This document shows, one piece after another, positions 15,369-23,330 of a DNA stretch of 35,163 nt. Each line of letters opens with the position of its first letter. Position 1 is the stretch's first letter. The notes below the pieces were generated by a model. That model saw only the letters and a program-made list of their open reading frames with translations, did not search any database and was not told the origin of the DNA. Where the stretch lies: assembly GCF_039631295.1 (NCBI RefSeq), contig NZ_JBDIVE010000019.1, positions 1 to 35,163 of the forward strand. Direction: 5' to 3'. The translations under genes were made by a program, and so were the position numbers. This DNA is from Viridibacterium sediminicola. GTDB taxonomy: Bacteria > Pseudomonadota > Gammaproteobacteria > Burkholderiales > Rhodocyclaceae.

Positions 15369-16359
15369 TCAGATGCTCCAGGATGTAGTCCAGCGCCACG
15401 GCGTCGATGTTCGCATCGACGGGCAAGACCCATGTCTCGGTTGGCGCAAGTCCGCGGCATTTTATCGCATCCTTCTCGGTCATCAGCAGCGCATCTGCAC
15501 CATTGAGGGCCAGATCTGCGGCGTGATAGCGATAATGATCAGGAAATGCGCGCGAATCCTGCACATCCAGGCCCAGCGCCTGCAGCGTATCGAAGAAACG
15601 CTGCGGCCGACCGATGCCAGCGACGGCCTTGAGCATCAAACCCTTGAAGGAATCTGCACTGCGCCGCTGACCAGGATCATCGAGACGGTAAAAATCAGCG
15701 GGCTGCAGTTGCATGGCCGCTGTCGGAACCGCCCCGAGGCGGGCACGCAGGGCCGCACTGCACGGACCGTGGAGAATCACCAGCTGAGCCTCACGCGCGC
15801 GCCGCAAGGGTTCGCGCAAGGGGCCGGCCGGCAGATGCCAGCCATTGCCCAGCACTTGCTCGTCGATGACCACGATTTCCACATCGCGCGCCAGCGGGTA
15901 GTGCTGCAAACCATCGTCGCTGACCAGGATGTCGATCTGCGGCCGAACAGCGAGCAGCGCACGGGCGACGGCCGGGCGATCACGCCCGACCCACACCGGC
16001 ACCGCACTGCGCCGCGCCAGCAGCACCGGCTCATCGCCCACTTGCTCGCCGGTGCTGAGCGCCGTCACCGGCGTCGGGATCTGCGCCTTGCCACCGTAAC
16101 CGCGTGAAATGATCGCCGGATTCCAACCCTGCTGGCGCAAAGCATCCACCAGCCACAGCACCACCGGCGTCTTGCCGCTACCACCGGCAGCGATATTGCC
16201 GACCACGATCACCGGCACGCCCAGCGGCGCGGCGCGGCGCCAGCCTGAACGCCACACTGCGCGGCGCAGACCGGCGAGCAGCTGGAACAGCCAGGATAGC
16301 GGTAGGTAGGGCCAGCTCGCGGGGCCGCGCGTGGTCCACCAGGAAGGTGCTGCAGGCAT
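15349..16359 (-). CDS. lpxK: tetraacyldisaccharide 4'-kinase
   Basis: This 336-residue membrane-associated kinase adds the 4'-phosphate to lipid A precursor. An N-terminal hydrophobic helix (about 17-32) precedes the Walker A motif GNIAAGGSGKT (residues 54-64), with IISRGYGGK, GDEPVLLA, VSDDGLQHY and a C-terminal LLMTEKDAIKC, all typical of LpxK. The ATG at 16359 is chosen from the family N-terminus (W-x-R-G-x-x-S before the helix); the frame is open 19 codons further. It follows exbD by 34 bp in the operon. Confidence 0.95.
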   Translation of the reverse strand: MPAAPSWWTTRGPASWPYLPLSWLFQLLAGLRRAVWRSGWRRAAPLGVPVIVVGNIAAGGSGKTPVVLWLVDALRQQGWNPAIISRGYGGKAQIPTPVTALSTGEQVGDEPVLLARRSAVPVWVGRDRPAVARALLAVRPQIDILVSDDGLQHYPLARDVEIVVIDEQVLGNGWHLPAGPLREPLRRAREAQLVILHGPCSAALRARLGAVPTAAMQLQPADFYRLDDPGQRRSADSFKGLMLKAVAGIGRPQRFFDTLQALGLDVQDSRAFPDHYRYHAADLALNGADALLMTEKDAIKCRGLAPTETWVLPVDANIDAVALDYILEHLNGPETA

Positions 16360-16393
16360 CTGGAACGGCCTTGAAAAAGGGCGTGAGTGAAAC

Positions 16394-16816
16394 TTAGTGC
16401 GTGGCCTGGGTGGCAAAGGTCACATTGGCCAGACCAGCGCGCTGCGCCGCCTGCATGACATCAATGACACGCTGGTGTGTGGCCTGCGCATCGGCATTGA
16501 TCACCAGCACCGGCGGCTTGCTGTTGCCGCTCGGCACCAGGCGCTGCAGGGCGGCGGTGATCGATTCGATATCCTTGCCGCTGACCGGGCTGCGGTTGAT
16601 GATCACCTCGCCCCGTGCGGTAACTGCGACTTCGATTTCCTGCGATTTCTGCTCGGCGGCGGGCGAATCGGCCGTTGGCAGATTGATTTCCAGGCCCGAG
16701 AAGCGCGAGTAGGTCGTGGTCAGCATCAGGAAGATGATGATCACCAGCAGCACGTCGATCAGCGGGATCAGGTTGATCTCCAGCTCTTCCTTGCCACGTC
16801 CGCGTCGGAAATCCAT
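16394..16816 (-). CDS. exbD: ExbD/TolR-family biopolymer transport protein
   Basis: This 140-residue protein has a short cytoplasmic N-terminus, one transmembrane helix (about 16-36, LIPLIDVLLVIIIFLMLTTT) with the conserved proton-carrying aspartate D21, and a periplasmic domain ending in VINADAQATHQRVIDVMQA. With ExbB it forms a proton channel that powers TonB-dependent uptake or, in this lpxK-linked context, possibly another envelope process. The genes overlap nothing; exbB ends 10 bp upstream. Confidence 0.92.
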   Translation of the reverse strand: MDFRRGRGKEELEINLIPLIDVLLVIIIFLMLTTTYSRFSGLEINLPTADSPAAEQKSQEIEVAVTARGEVIINRSPVSGKDIESITAALQRLVPSGNSKPPVLVINADAQATHQRVIDVMQAAQRAGLANVTFATQATH

Positions 16817-16826
16817 ACCTCAGCTC

Positions 16827-17441
16827 CTACTTGCGTCGCTCGCCATGCACGGCTTCGACCATGCGCACGGCTTGCTGCTCCATGTCGACGATCAGGCTGT
16901 CGACCAGAGCTCGATAGTGGCGATGGGCGATCAGCGAGGGAATGGCGATCATCAGACCGAAGCCGGTGTTGTAGAGCGCCACCGAGATACCGTGCGCCAG
17001 TTGCTGCGGATCGGTACCGCCACCGGCCGGATTCTGCGCGCCAAACAGTTCGATCATGCCGATCACGGTGCCGAACAGCCCCATCAGCGGACTGACGGTA
17101 GCAATCGTGCCCAGGGTGGTGAGGAAGCGCTCCAGGTCATGCGCCACGGCGCGGCCGGCTTCCTCGATGGATTCCTTCATCACTTCGCGTGTCGAGCGCA
17201 TGTTGCGCAGACCGGCGGCGAGCACCTGGCCCAGGGGCGAATGGGCATGCACGCGCTTGATCAGCTCGTCACTGACGCCGTTCTGGCGCAGCTCGGCGAC
17301 CAGCTTTTCGAGGAAGCCCGGCGGCACGATCTGGTTGCGGCGCAGCGAGATGGCGCGCTCGATGATGAGCGCCAGCGAGATGATGGAGGCCAGCAGCAAA
17401 AAATAGATGGGCCAGCCAGCGGCGTGAAGGATGTCCAGCAC
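16827..17441 (-). CDS. exbB: MotA/TolQ/ExbB-family proton channel protein
   Basis: This roughly 204-residue inner-membrane protein has three transmembrane segments: about 10-30 (WPIYFLLLASIISLALII), about 110-130 (TLGTIATVSPLMGLFGTVIG) and about 155-175 (HGISVALYNTGFGLMIAIP). The second and third carry the family signature. Two GTG codons can start it: 17447 is only 2 bp from the GGAG at 17450-17453, while 17441 has an 8-bp spacing, so 17441 is used. No TonB gene is in the window. It is the first gene of the exbB-to-adk operon. Confidence 0.92.
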   Translation of the reverse strand: MLDILHAAGWPIYFLLLASIISLALIIERAISLRRNQIVPPGFLEKLVAELRQNGVSDELIKRVHAHSPLGQVLAAGLRNMRSTREVMKESIEEAGRAVAHDLERFLTTLGTIATVSPLMGLFGTVIGMIELFGAQNPAGGGTDPQQLAHGISVALYNTGFGLMIAIPSLIAHRHYRALVDSLIVDMEQQAVRMVEAVHGERRK

Positions 17442-17814
17442 GTGCACAACTCCTTTGAGCGATCAGGCCCGAGACTGTAGCCGTGGTCCCGCCGGGGAGC
17501 AAGCACGGGATGCCGGAAGGCATTTTCACCGCTCGGCGCGGGCTCGCCAAGGGATTACCCGAGTCACATGGAAACGTCATCACGACAATCCACAGAAACT
17601 GTGGACAACTTTGTGGGTAGTGCTTGGGTGAATGCGCCAAGTGGCCGTTCCAAAAGGATTTTTAATAGCCCGATCAAAAATGAAGCGGCCCAAGCAATCA
17701 TTTAAAATCAATAACTTAATAATTTAAGATGATGTCAAGCGGCCAAGAACATCTATTTTTCACGCGATCCGGGATGTTTCAGCCGGGCATGGGAGATTTC
17801 GCTAGAATGTGGAC
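17442..17814. other. divergent intergenic region between exbB and xseA, with DnaA-box-like and IHF-like sites
   Basis: This stretch of about 370 bp has no gene. It holds a palindrome TCCACAGAAACTGTGGA (17589-17605) whose right arm runs into TGTGGACAA (17600-17608), one base from the DnaA box TGTGGATAA. About 100 bp on, in an AT-rich pocket, AATCAATAACTTA (17706-17718) matches the IHF consensus WATCAANNNNTTR exactly. TAGAAT (17803-17808) just before xseA could be a -10 box. Binding of DnaA or IHF is inferred from sequence only. Confidence 0.4.
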
Positions 17815-19173
17815 ATGAACTCTATTTATGGCAACGCAGCAAGCGTCGGTAGTGGCGCCGTTCGCGTGTCAGAATTTCTCCGACAAATCCGCCGCCAGCT
17901 CGAAAGCGGCTTCCCGCTTGGCTGGGTGCAGGGCGAAGTGTCCGGCTTGAGCCGGGCAGGTTCCGGCCACCTGTATTTTTCGCTCAAGGATAGCGACGCT
18001 CAGCTGCGCTGCACCATGTGGCGTAACCGCGCCCAACTGCTGCCTTTCCAGCTGCGTGAGGGCATGCAGGTCGAAGTGCGCGCCCAGCTGACCGTCTATG
18101 AAGCACGCGGCGATCTGCAGCTGTCGGTCGAACACATCCGCCCGGCTGGTCAGGGCAATCTGTTCGAAGCCTTCATGCGCCTCAAGAGCCGCCTGGAGGC
18201 CGAAGGCCTGTTCGCCAGCGAACTCAAGCGCCCGCTGCCACGCCTGCCACGCTGCATCGGCATCATCAGCTCCCCGGATGCCGCCGCCTTGCAGGACGTG
18301 CTGGCCAGCTTGCAGCGACGTGCCAGCGGTCTGCAACTGGTGCTCTACCCCACCCGCGTTCAAGGTGAAGGCGCAGCGGCGCAGATTGCCGAAGCCATCG
18401 CCAGCGCCAATGCACGGCGTGCCGAAGATGCCTGCGAAGCGCTGCTGCTGTGCCGTGGTGGTGGCAGCCTGGAAGACCTGTGGGCGTTCAACGAAGAAGT
18501 GGTGGTACGCGCCCTGCGCGCCTCGGCCTTGCCGGTGATCTGCGGCGTCGGCCACGAAACCGATACCACGCTGGCCGACTTTGCCGCCGACGCCCGCGCC
18601 GCAACGCCGACCGCAGCGGCCGAACTGATCAGCGCCGGCCTGTTCGCCTTGCGCGGCCAGCTGCCGCTGATCGAGCGACAACTTCGCGACAGCGCCCTGC
18701 GCGCCCTCGCCCGCCGCCATCAGCAACTCGATCTGCTGGAGCGGCGCCTGGTTCATCCGCGCCAGCGCATGGCCGCACTGCAAGCGCATCTCGAACAGCT
18801 GGGCCTGCGTCTGCAGCACGCCACGACGCGCGCGCTGAGCACGGCCCGGCAAAACACGCAGCAGCTGCAGGCGCGCTGGCTGCGCAGCCCGCCAAACCTG
18901 AGCGCACGCCGGCAGCAACTGGACAGCCTGCACACACGCCTGGAGCAGGCCTTGCAGCGGCAGCAGCAAGTGCGTCGCCACAGCCTGCAACAGCTAGCCA
19001 CCGCGCTCGAACTGCTCAACCCCGGCGCGGTACTCGAACGCGGTTACGCCATCGTGCGCGACGCGCAGGGCCACATCGTGCGCGATGCGACCATGCTCAA
19101 GCGCGGCGACACGATCGACATCGCCCTCGCTCGTGGACAAGTCGGCGCGCAGGTCACGGACAGCCAGAGCTGA
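17815..19173 (+). CDS. xseA: exodeoxyribonuclease VII large subunit
   Basis: This 452-residue protein is the large subunit of exonuclease VII, which digests single-stranded DNA from both ends into oligonucleotides. The N-terminal OB-fold spans about 15-110 (WVQGEVSGLSRAGSGHLYFSLKD, split by family as GEVSG and HLYFSLKD). The nuclease domain follows with RCIGIISSPDAAALQDVL, LLCRGGGSLEDLWAFNEE and GVGHETDTTLADFAADARAA. A long coiled coil fills residues 260-400. It can start at the ATG used here or a GTG 6 bp upstream; neither has a strong ribosome-binding site. xseB is not adjacent. Confidence 0.95.
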   Translation: MNSIYGNAASVGSGAVRVSEFLRQIRRQLESGFPLGWVQGEVSGLSRAGSGHLYFSLKDSDAQLRCTMWRNRAQLLPFQLREGMQVEVRAQLTVYEARGDLQLSVEHIRPAGQGNLFEAFMRLKSRLEAEGLFASELKRPLPRLPRCIGIISSPDAAALQDVLASLQRRASGLQLVLYPTRVQGEGAAAQIAEAIASANARRAEDACEALLLCRGGGSLEDLWAFNEEVVVRALRASALPVICGVGHETDTTLADFAADARAATPTAAAELISAGLFALRGQLPLIERQLRDSALRALARRHQQLDLLERRLVHPRQRMAALQAHLEQLGLRLQHATTRALSTARQNTQQLQARWLRSPPNLSARRQQLDSLHTRLEQALQRQQQVRRHSLQQLATALELLNPGAVLERGYAIVRDAQGHIVRDATMLKRGDTIDIALARGQVGAQVTDSQS

Positions 19174-19224
19174 ACACACGCAGACTGATATACATCGCAC
19201 AAAACATGATTGTCAGCAGCGGCC

Positions 19225-19264
19225 GTTCCCGACTAAACTCCCAGAGCCAGTTCCCGACTAAACT
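19225..19264 (+). promoter_or_regulatory. 15-bp direct repeat upstream of sodB, candidate regulator site
   Basis: GTTCCCGACTAAACT occurs at 19225-19239 and again at 19250-19264, 25 bp apart. The second copy continues into ACTC, giving GACTAAACTACTC, which matches 11 of 13 positions of the core of the type 1 IscR site (GACTRWWWYAGTC). The repeat ends 40 bp before the sodB ATG. Control by IscR or a similar iron regulator is an inference. Confidence 0.45.
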
Positions 19265-19303
19265 ACTCAAGCTTTTCCGATACCCTTCAAGGAGCTTCTA
19301 AAA

Positions 19304-19885
19304 ATGGCGCACACCCTGCCCCCCCTGCCCTACGAAAAAGATGCCCTCGCACCGCATCTGTCCGCAGAAACCTTCGAGTACCACTACGGCAAGCATCACC
19401 AGGCCTATGTGACCAACCTCAACAACCTGATCCCGGGTACCGAGTTCGAAACGGCAGCCCTCGAAGACATCGTCAAGAAGGCGTCCGGTGGCATCTACAA
19501 CAACGCCGCCCAGATCTGGAACCACACCTTCTTCTGGAGCTGCATGAAGCCCAATGGCGGCGGCGCTCCGACCGGCGCCCTGGCCGATGCAATCAATGCC
19601 AAGTGGGGCAGCTTTGATGCCTTCAAGGAAGCCTTCACCAAGAGCGCTGTTGGCAACTTCGGTTCGGGCTGGACCTGGCTGGTCAAGAAGGCTGACGGTT
19701 CGGTCGACATCGTCAACACCGGCCCCGCCGGCACCCCGCTGACCACCGCCGACAAGGCCCTGCTGACCATCGATGTGTGGGAACACGCCTACTACATCGA
19801 CTACCGCAATGCCCGTCCGAAGTTCGTCGAAGTGTTCCTGACGAGCCTCGCCAACTGGGACTTCGCTGCAGAGAACTTCGCCTGA
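19304..19885 (+). CDS. sodB: superoxide dismutase, iron type
   Basis: This 193-residue enzyme disproportionates superoxide in the cytoplasm. Metal ligands are the histidine in YHYGKHHQAY (near residue 27), the histidine in QIWNHTFFW (near 74), and the aspartate and histidine of DVWEHAYYIDY (near 157-161). The active-site glutamine position and AAQIWNHTFFW pattern favour the Fe form over Mn, although cambialistic forms exist. A good AAGGAG lies 9 bp before the ATG. It is preceded by a 15-bp direct repeat and followed by a bidirectional terminator. Confidence 0.95.
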   Translation: MAHTLPPLPYEKDALAPHLSAETFEYHYGKHHQAYVTNLNNLIPGTEFETAALEDIVKKASGGIYNNAAQIWNHTFFWSCMKPNGGGAPTGALADAINAKWGSFDAFKEAFTKSAVGNFGSGWTWLVKKADGSVDIVNTGPAGTPLTTADKALLTIDVWEHAYYIDYRNARPKFVEVFLTSLANWDFAAENFA

Positions 19886-19905
19886 TCGACGCGAATCTGC
19901 CGCAA

Positions 19906-19933
19906 AAAAAGCCCGGGCATGCCCGGGCTTTTT
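19906..19933. terminator. bidirectional terminator between sodB and nadC
   Basis: GCCCGGGC (19911-19918) and GCCCGGGC (19921-19928), separated by AT, form an 8-bp stem flanked by a run of A on the left and T on the right. Each arm is itself palindromic. It serves sodB from the left and nadC from the right. Confidence 0.88.
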
Positions 19934-19960
19934 CATGTCTGCCGCCGCAAAGCGATCAGC

Positions 19961-20809
19961 TTATTCCTCAATGTGGCGCAGCGACAGGTCGATGGCGCGC
20001 ACGTCCTTGGTCAGACCGCCGACCGAGATGCGATCCACACCGGTTTCGGCAATCTCGCGCACGCGCTCCAGATTGACCCCGCCCGAAGCTTCGAGCTGGG
20101 CGCGGCCAGCGGTGATCAGCACCGCTTCGCGCATCGTCTCGTTCGTCATATTGTCGAGCAGTACCATGGTCGCGCCGGCTGCCAGCGCTTCGTGCAGCTG
20201 CTCCAGGCTTTCCACTTCGATCTCGATGAAGGCCGTGGACGGTGCAATCTCGCGTGCCCGCGTCAGCGCCTGACGCACGCCACCGGCGGCGATGATATGG
20301 TTTTCCTTGATCAAGACGCCGTCATAGAGGCCGATACGATGATTGAGACCACCACCGACACTGACCGCGTATTTCTGCGCCAGACGCAAACCGGGCAAGG
20401 TCTTGCGCGTATCGACGATGCGTGCGCGGGTGCCGGCAATCGCCTCGACAAAGCGCGCCGTGGTGGTCGCCGTGCCGGAGAGCAATTGCAGGAAATTGAG
20501 TGCCGTGCGTTCGGCAGTGAGCAGGCTGCGTGCGCTGGCGAAGATGTCACAGAGCAACTGGCCGGGCTTGACGCGTTCGCCGTCCTTGACATGCCAGACG
20601 ACTGAAGATTCCGGCTCCAGCATCTGGAACACGGTGTCGAACCAGGCCGTGCCACAGACAATGGCTTCCTGGCGAGTGATGACGCGGCCGCTGGCATTTG
20701 CACTAACAGGGATCAGCTGTGCGGTAAGATCGCCAGTGCCAATATCTTCGGCAAGGGCGCTGGCGACTTCTCTTTGAATCTCGACGCGCAATTGCTGGGT
20801 CAATTCCAT
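19961..20809 (-). CDS. nadC: nicotinate-nucleotide pyrophosphorylase (quinolinate phosphoribosyltransferase)
   Basis: This 282-residue enzyme converts quinolinate and PRPP to nicotinate mononucleotide in NAD synthesis. Family motifs are EDIGTGDLTAQLIP near residue 20, LLTAERTALNFLQLLSGTAT near 100, DTRKTLPGLRLAQKYAV near 140, HRIGLYDGVLIKENHI, FIEIEVESLEQ and ASGGVNLERV. The ATG (MELTQQLRVEI) at 20809 is used; the frame stays open further upstream into the divergent gene. Length is normal. Confidence 0.95.
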   Translation of the reverse strand: MELTQQLRVEIQREVASALAEDIGTGDLTAQLIPVSANASGRVITRQEAIVCGTAWFDTVFQMLEPESSVVWHVKDGERVKPGQLLCDIFASARSLLTAERTALNFLQLLSGTATTTARFVEAIAGTRARIVDTRKTLPGLRLAQKYAVSVGGGLNHRIGLYDGVLIKENHIIAAGGVRQALTRAREIAPSTAFIEIEVESLEQLHEALAAGATMVLLDNMTNETMREAVLITAGRAQLEASGGVNLERVREIAETGVDRISVGGLTKDVRAIDLSLRHIEE

Positions 20810-20869
20810 GATGGTCCTGAGCGATTTTGGATGTTCGGGGTTCGATTCTACACGTCGGGAGCGGTTCGA

Positions 20870-22354
20870 ATGAATGCCATGCCCAGTCTGCTTACCATCC
20901 TCAGCGTCAGCCTCGGCAGCTTGCTGACCATCGCCATCGTTGCCGTACTGGTGTATTGGTATGTCCAGGACATCACGCAGAAAAAGCACACCATCCTGCG
21001 CAATTACCCGCTTGTCGGGCATCTGCGCTACTTTTTCGAACGTCTGGGCGAATACTTCCGGCAGTACTTCTTCCTTGGCGATCGCGACGAAATGCCTTTT
21101 GATCGCGCCACGCGATCCTGGGTTTACCGCCTCGCCAAGAACGAGGGGGGCGTCATCGGTTTCGGCTCCACGTACCGTCTACAGGATCCGGGCGCGCTCA
21201 TCTTCGTCAATGCGCCCTTTCCCGTACTCGAAGAAGATCGCCTGCCCACACCACCGCTGATCATCGGCGAGGGACACTGTGCCACACCCTTTACGGCGCG
21301 CTCCATCATCAATGTCAGCGGCATGAGCTTTGGCGCCATCTCGGCGCCGGCAATCCGCTCACTTTCGCGCGGCGCAGCTGCCGCCGGATGCTGGATGGAT
21401 ACCGGTGAAGGCGGTCTGTCGCCGCACCACCTCGAAGGCGGCTGCGATGTGATCATGCAGATCGGCACGGCCAAGTACGGCGTGCGCGACGCCAATGGCC
21501 ATCTCTCGCTCGACAAGCTGCGCGAGCTGGCCGCACACGAGAACGTGCGCGCCTTCGAGATCAAGCTGGCGCAAGGCGCCAAACCCGGCAAGGGCGGCGT
21601 GTTGCCGGGCGGCAAGGTCACCGAGGAGATCGCGCGCATCCGCGGCATTCCGGTCGGGGTCGATTCGATCAGCCCCAACCGCCATCTGGACATTGCCAAT
21701 ATCGAAGAGCTGCTCGACTTCATCGCACGGGTGCGCGATGTCACCGGCAAACCCGTTGGCATCAAGACTGCGGTCGGCGGCCGCATGTTCATGAATGATC
21801 TGTGCGAAGCCACGCTGCGGCGCGGCCTCGATGCGGCGCCCGACTTCATGGTCATCGACGGTGGCGAAGGCGGTTCAGGCGCGGCACCGCAAGCGCTGGC
21901 CGACCACGTCGCGCTGTCGATCAATGAATCCCTGCCGCGCGTGGTCGATGCCCTGCTCGCGGCGGGCATGCGTGATCGCGTCAAGGTGGTGGCGTCGGGC
22001 AAGCTGATCACCTCGGCACGTGTCGCCTGGGCGCTGGCCTGCGGTGCGGACTTCGTCAATACCGCGCGCGGCTTCATGTTCGCGCTCGGCTGCATCCAGG
22101 CGCTGCGCTGCCATACCAACACCTGCCCGACCGGCATCGCCACCCACAACGTCCGCCTGCAGCGCGGTCTGGTGATCGAGGACAAGGCCGAGCGCGTCGC
22201 CAACTACGCCAGCAGCATCAACAAGGAGGTGGACACCATCGCCCACTCCTGTGGCCTGCGCCACGCCCGCGAATTCAGCCGCGAGCATGTGCGCATCGTG
22301 CAGATGGCGGGTCAGTCCGAAGCGCTGTCTACGCTCTATCCTTATCCGGCCTGA
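20870..22354 (+). CDS. membrane-anchored glutamate-synthase-like FMN-binding protein
   Basis: This 494-residue protein has one N-terminal transmembrane helix (about 5-30, LLTILSVSLGSLLTIAIVAV) and then a glutamate-synthase central (FMN-binding) domain. Signatures are NVSGMSFGAISAPAIRSLSRG, MDTGEGGLSPHHLEGG, KPGKGGVLPGGKVTEEIARI, VIDGGEGGSGAAPQALADH, and the cluster-like CIQALRCHTNTCPTGIATH with three cysteines. It lacks the glutaminase and C-terminal domains of true GltB, so it is a stand-alone flavoprotein, possibly an [Fe-S]/FMN oxidoreductase of unknown substrate. Start 20870 has GGGAG 9 bp upstream. It is divergent from nadC with 60 bp between starts. Confidence 0.85.
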   Translation: MNAMPSLLTILSVSLGSLLTIAIVAVLVYWYVQDITQKKHTILRNYPLVGHLRYFFERLGEYFRQYFFLGDRDEMPFDRATRSWVYRLAKNEGGVIGFGSTYRLQDPGALIFVNAPFPVLEEDRLPTPPLIIGEGHCATPFTARSIINVSGMSFGAISAPAIRSLSRGAAAAGCWMDTGEGGLSPHHLEGGCDVIMQIGTAKYGVRDANGHLSLDKLRELAAHENVRAFEIKLAQGAKPGKGGVLPGGKVTEEIARIRGIPVGVDSISPNRHLDIANIEELLDFIARVRDVTGKPVGIKTAVGGRMFMNDLCEATLRRGLDAAPDFMVIDGGEGGSGAAPQALADHVALSINESLPRVVDALLAAGMRDRVKVVASGKLITSARVAWALACGADFVNTARGFMFALGCIQALRCHTNTCPTGIATHNVRLQRGLVIEDKAERVANYASSINKEVDTIAHSCGLRHAREFSREHVRIVQMAGQSEALSTLYPYPA

Positions 22355-23277
22355 GCGCGGCGGCGCTCGGCCAGCGCCACCACCACGCCGCCAGCGGTGA
22401 TGACCAGCATGCCCAGCACGCTCAAGGCATCCGGCACCTGCTCAAAGGCCAGCCAGCCGAGCAAGGCCGCCCACAGCAGCTGGGCATAGCTGATCGGCGC
22501 CAGCACCGAAGCTGGCGCGTCGCGAAACGCGAGCGTGAAGCACAGATGACCGAAGAAGCCGAAGCTGCCCAGGCACAGGTAGAGCAGGATCTCCAGCAGC
22601 GAGGGCATCTCGCTGAACCAGAACCAGGGTAGCAGCACGCCGAACACCACCGAGCCCAGCAGCGCCGAGTAGTACAGCATGGACACCGCGTTCTCGCTGT
22701 AGCTGAGCACGCGGGTGAACAGCTGGTAGGCCGTCATGCACAGGGCGACCAGCAGGGCGCAGGCCACGCCCAGCGGGTCCAGATCGCCCCCGGGGCGGAT
22801 GATCAGCAGCACGCCGGCAAAACCGCCCAACACGGCGAACCAGCGCAGACGGCCGATGCGCTCATGCAGGATCGGCCTGGCCAGCAAGACCACCAGCAGC
22901 GGTGCCAGATAAACGATCGAAGTCGCCTCGGCCAGCGGCAGGCGGCGCAGCGCCAGCATCATGAACACCGTGATACCGATCAGACAGGCGCCGCGCAGCA
23001 GCACCCAGTGCGGGCGCTGCGCATGCACGAGCTGGCGCCCCATGCTCGGCATGAAGATCGCCGTCATCCACAGCAGATGTACGAAGTAGCGTGTCCAGGC
23101 CACCAGCGGCACCGAATGGCGCAACGCGAGGTATTTGGACGCAGCGTCCATCCCGGCAAAGAAAAACAAGGCCAGCGCGTAGACCAACATGCCACGCAAG
23201 GGAGAACGCAGCCCGCTGGGGCGGGCCAGATGAAGGAGACGCAAGGGACTGCCCAAGGAACATCGAACCGCCATCAT
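22342..23277 (-). CDS. DMT-superfamily (EamA) transporter
   Basis: This 311-residue protein has about ten transmembrane helices arranged as two EamA repeats (about 30-160 and 170-305). Recognisable segments are ALALFFFAGMDAASKYLAL, LRRLPLAEATSIVYLAPLLV at the end of repeat 1, and FRDAPASVLAPISYAQLLWA in repeat 2. These permeases export amino acids or other small metabolites; the substrate cannot be predicted. The first ATG pair at 23272-23277 is used, but an internal ATG at 23190 just before TM1 is also plausible. Its 3' end overlaps the converging FMN protein by 13 bp, with no terminator between them. Confidence 0.85.
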   Translation of the reverse strand: MMAVRCSLGSPLRLLHLARPSGLRSPLRGMLVYALALFFFAGMDAASKYLALRHSVPLVAWTRYFVHLLWMTAIFMPSMGRQLVHAQRPHWVLLRGACLIGITVFMMLALRRLPLAEATSIVYLAPLLVVLLARPILHERIGRLRWFAVLGGFAGVLLIIRPGGDLDPLGVACALLVALCMTAYQLFTRVLSYSENAVSMLYYSALLGSVVFGVLLPWFWFSEMPSLLEILLYLCLGSFGFFGHLCFTLAFRDAPASVLAPISYAQLLWAALLGWLAFEQVPDALSVLGMLVITAGGVVVALAERRRAQAG

Positions 23278-23330
23278 GCCGCAGGCCGCACGGGTGCGCC
23301 AGCGGCTGGTGCACAGCAGCGGCCGAAAGT

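Noticed and set aside
17589..17718. A chromosomal replication origin
   Set aside because: Only one good DnaA-like box is present, and no dnaA, dnaN, gidA or parAB genes lie nearby. It is reported only as an interesting site.
20863..20871. GGTTCGAAT, resembling a tRNA T-loop
   Set aside because: No acceptor, D or anticodon arm can be folded around it. It overlaps the ribosome-binding site and start of the FMN protein gene.
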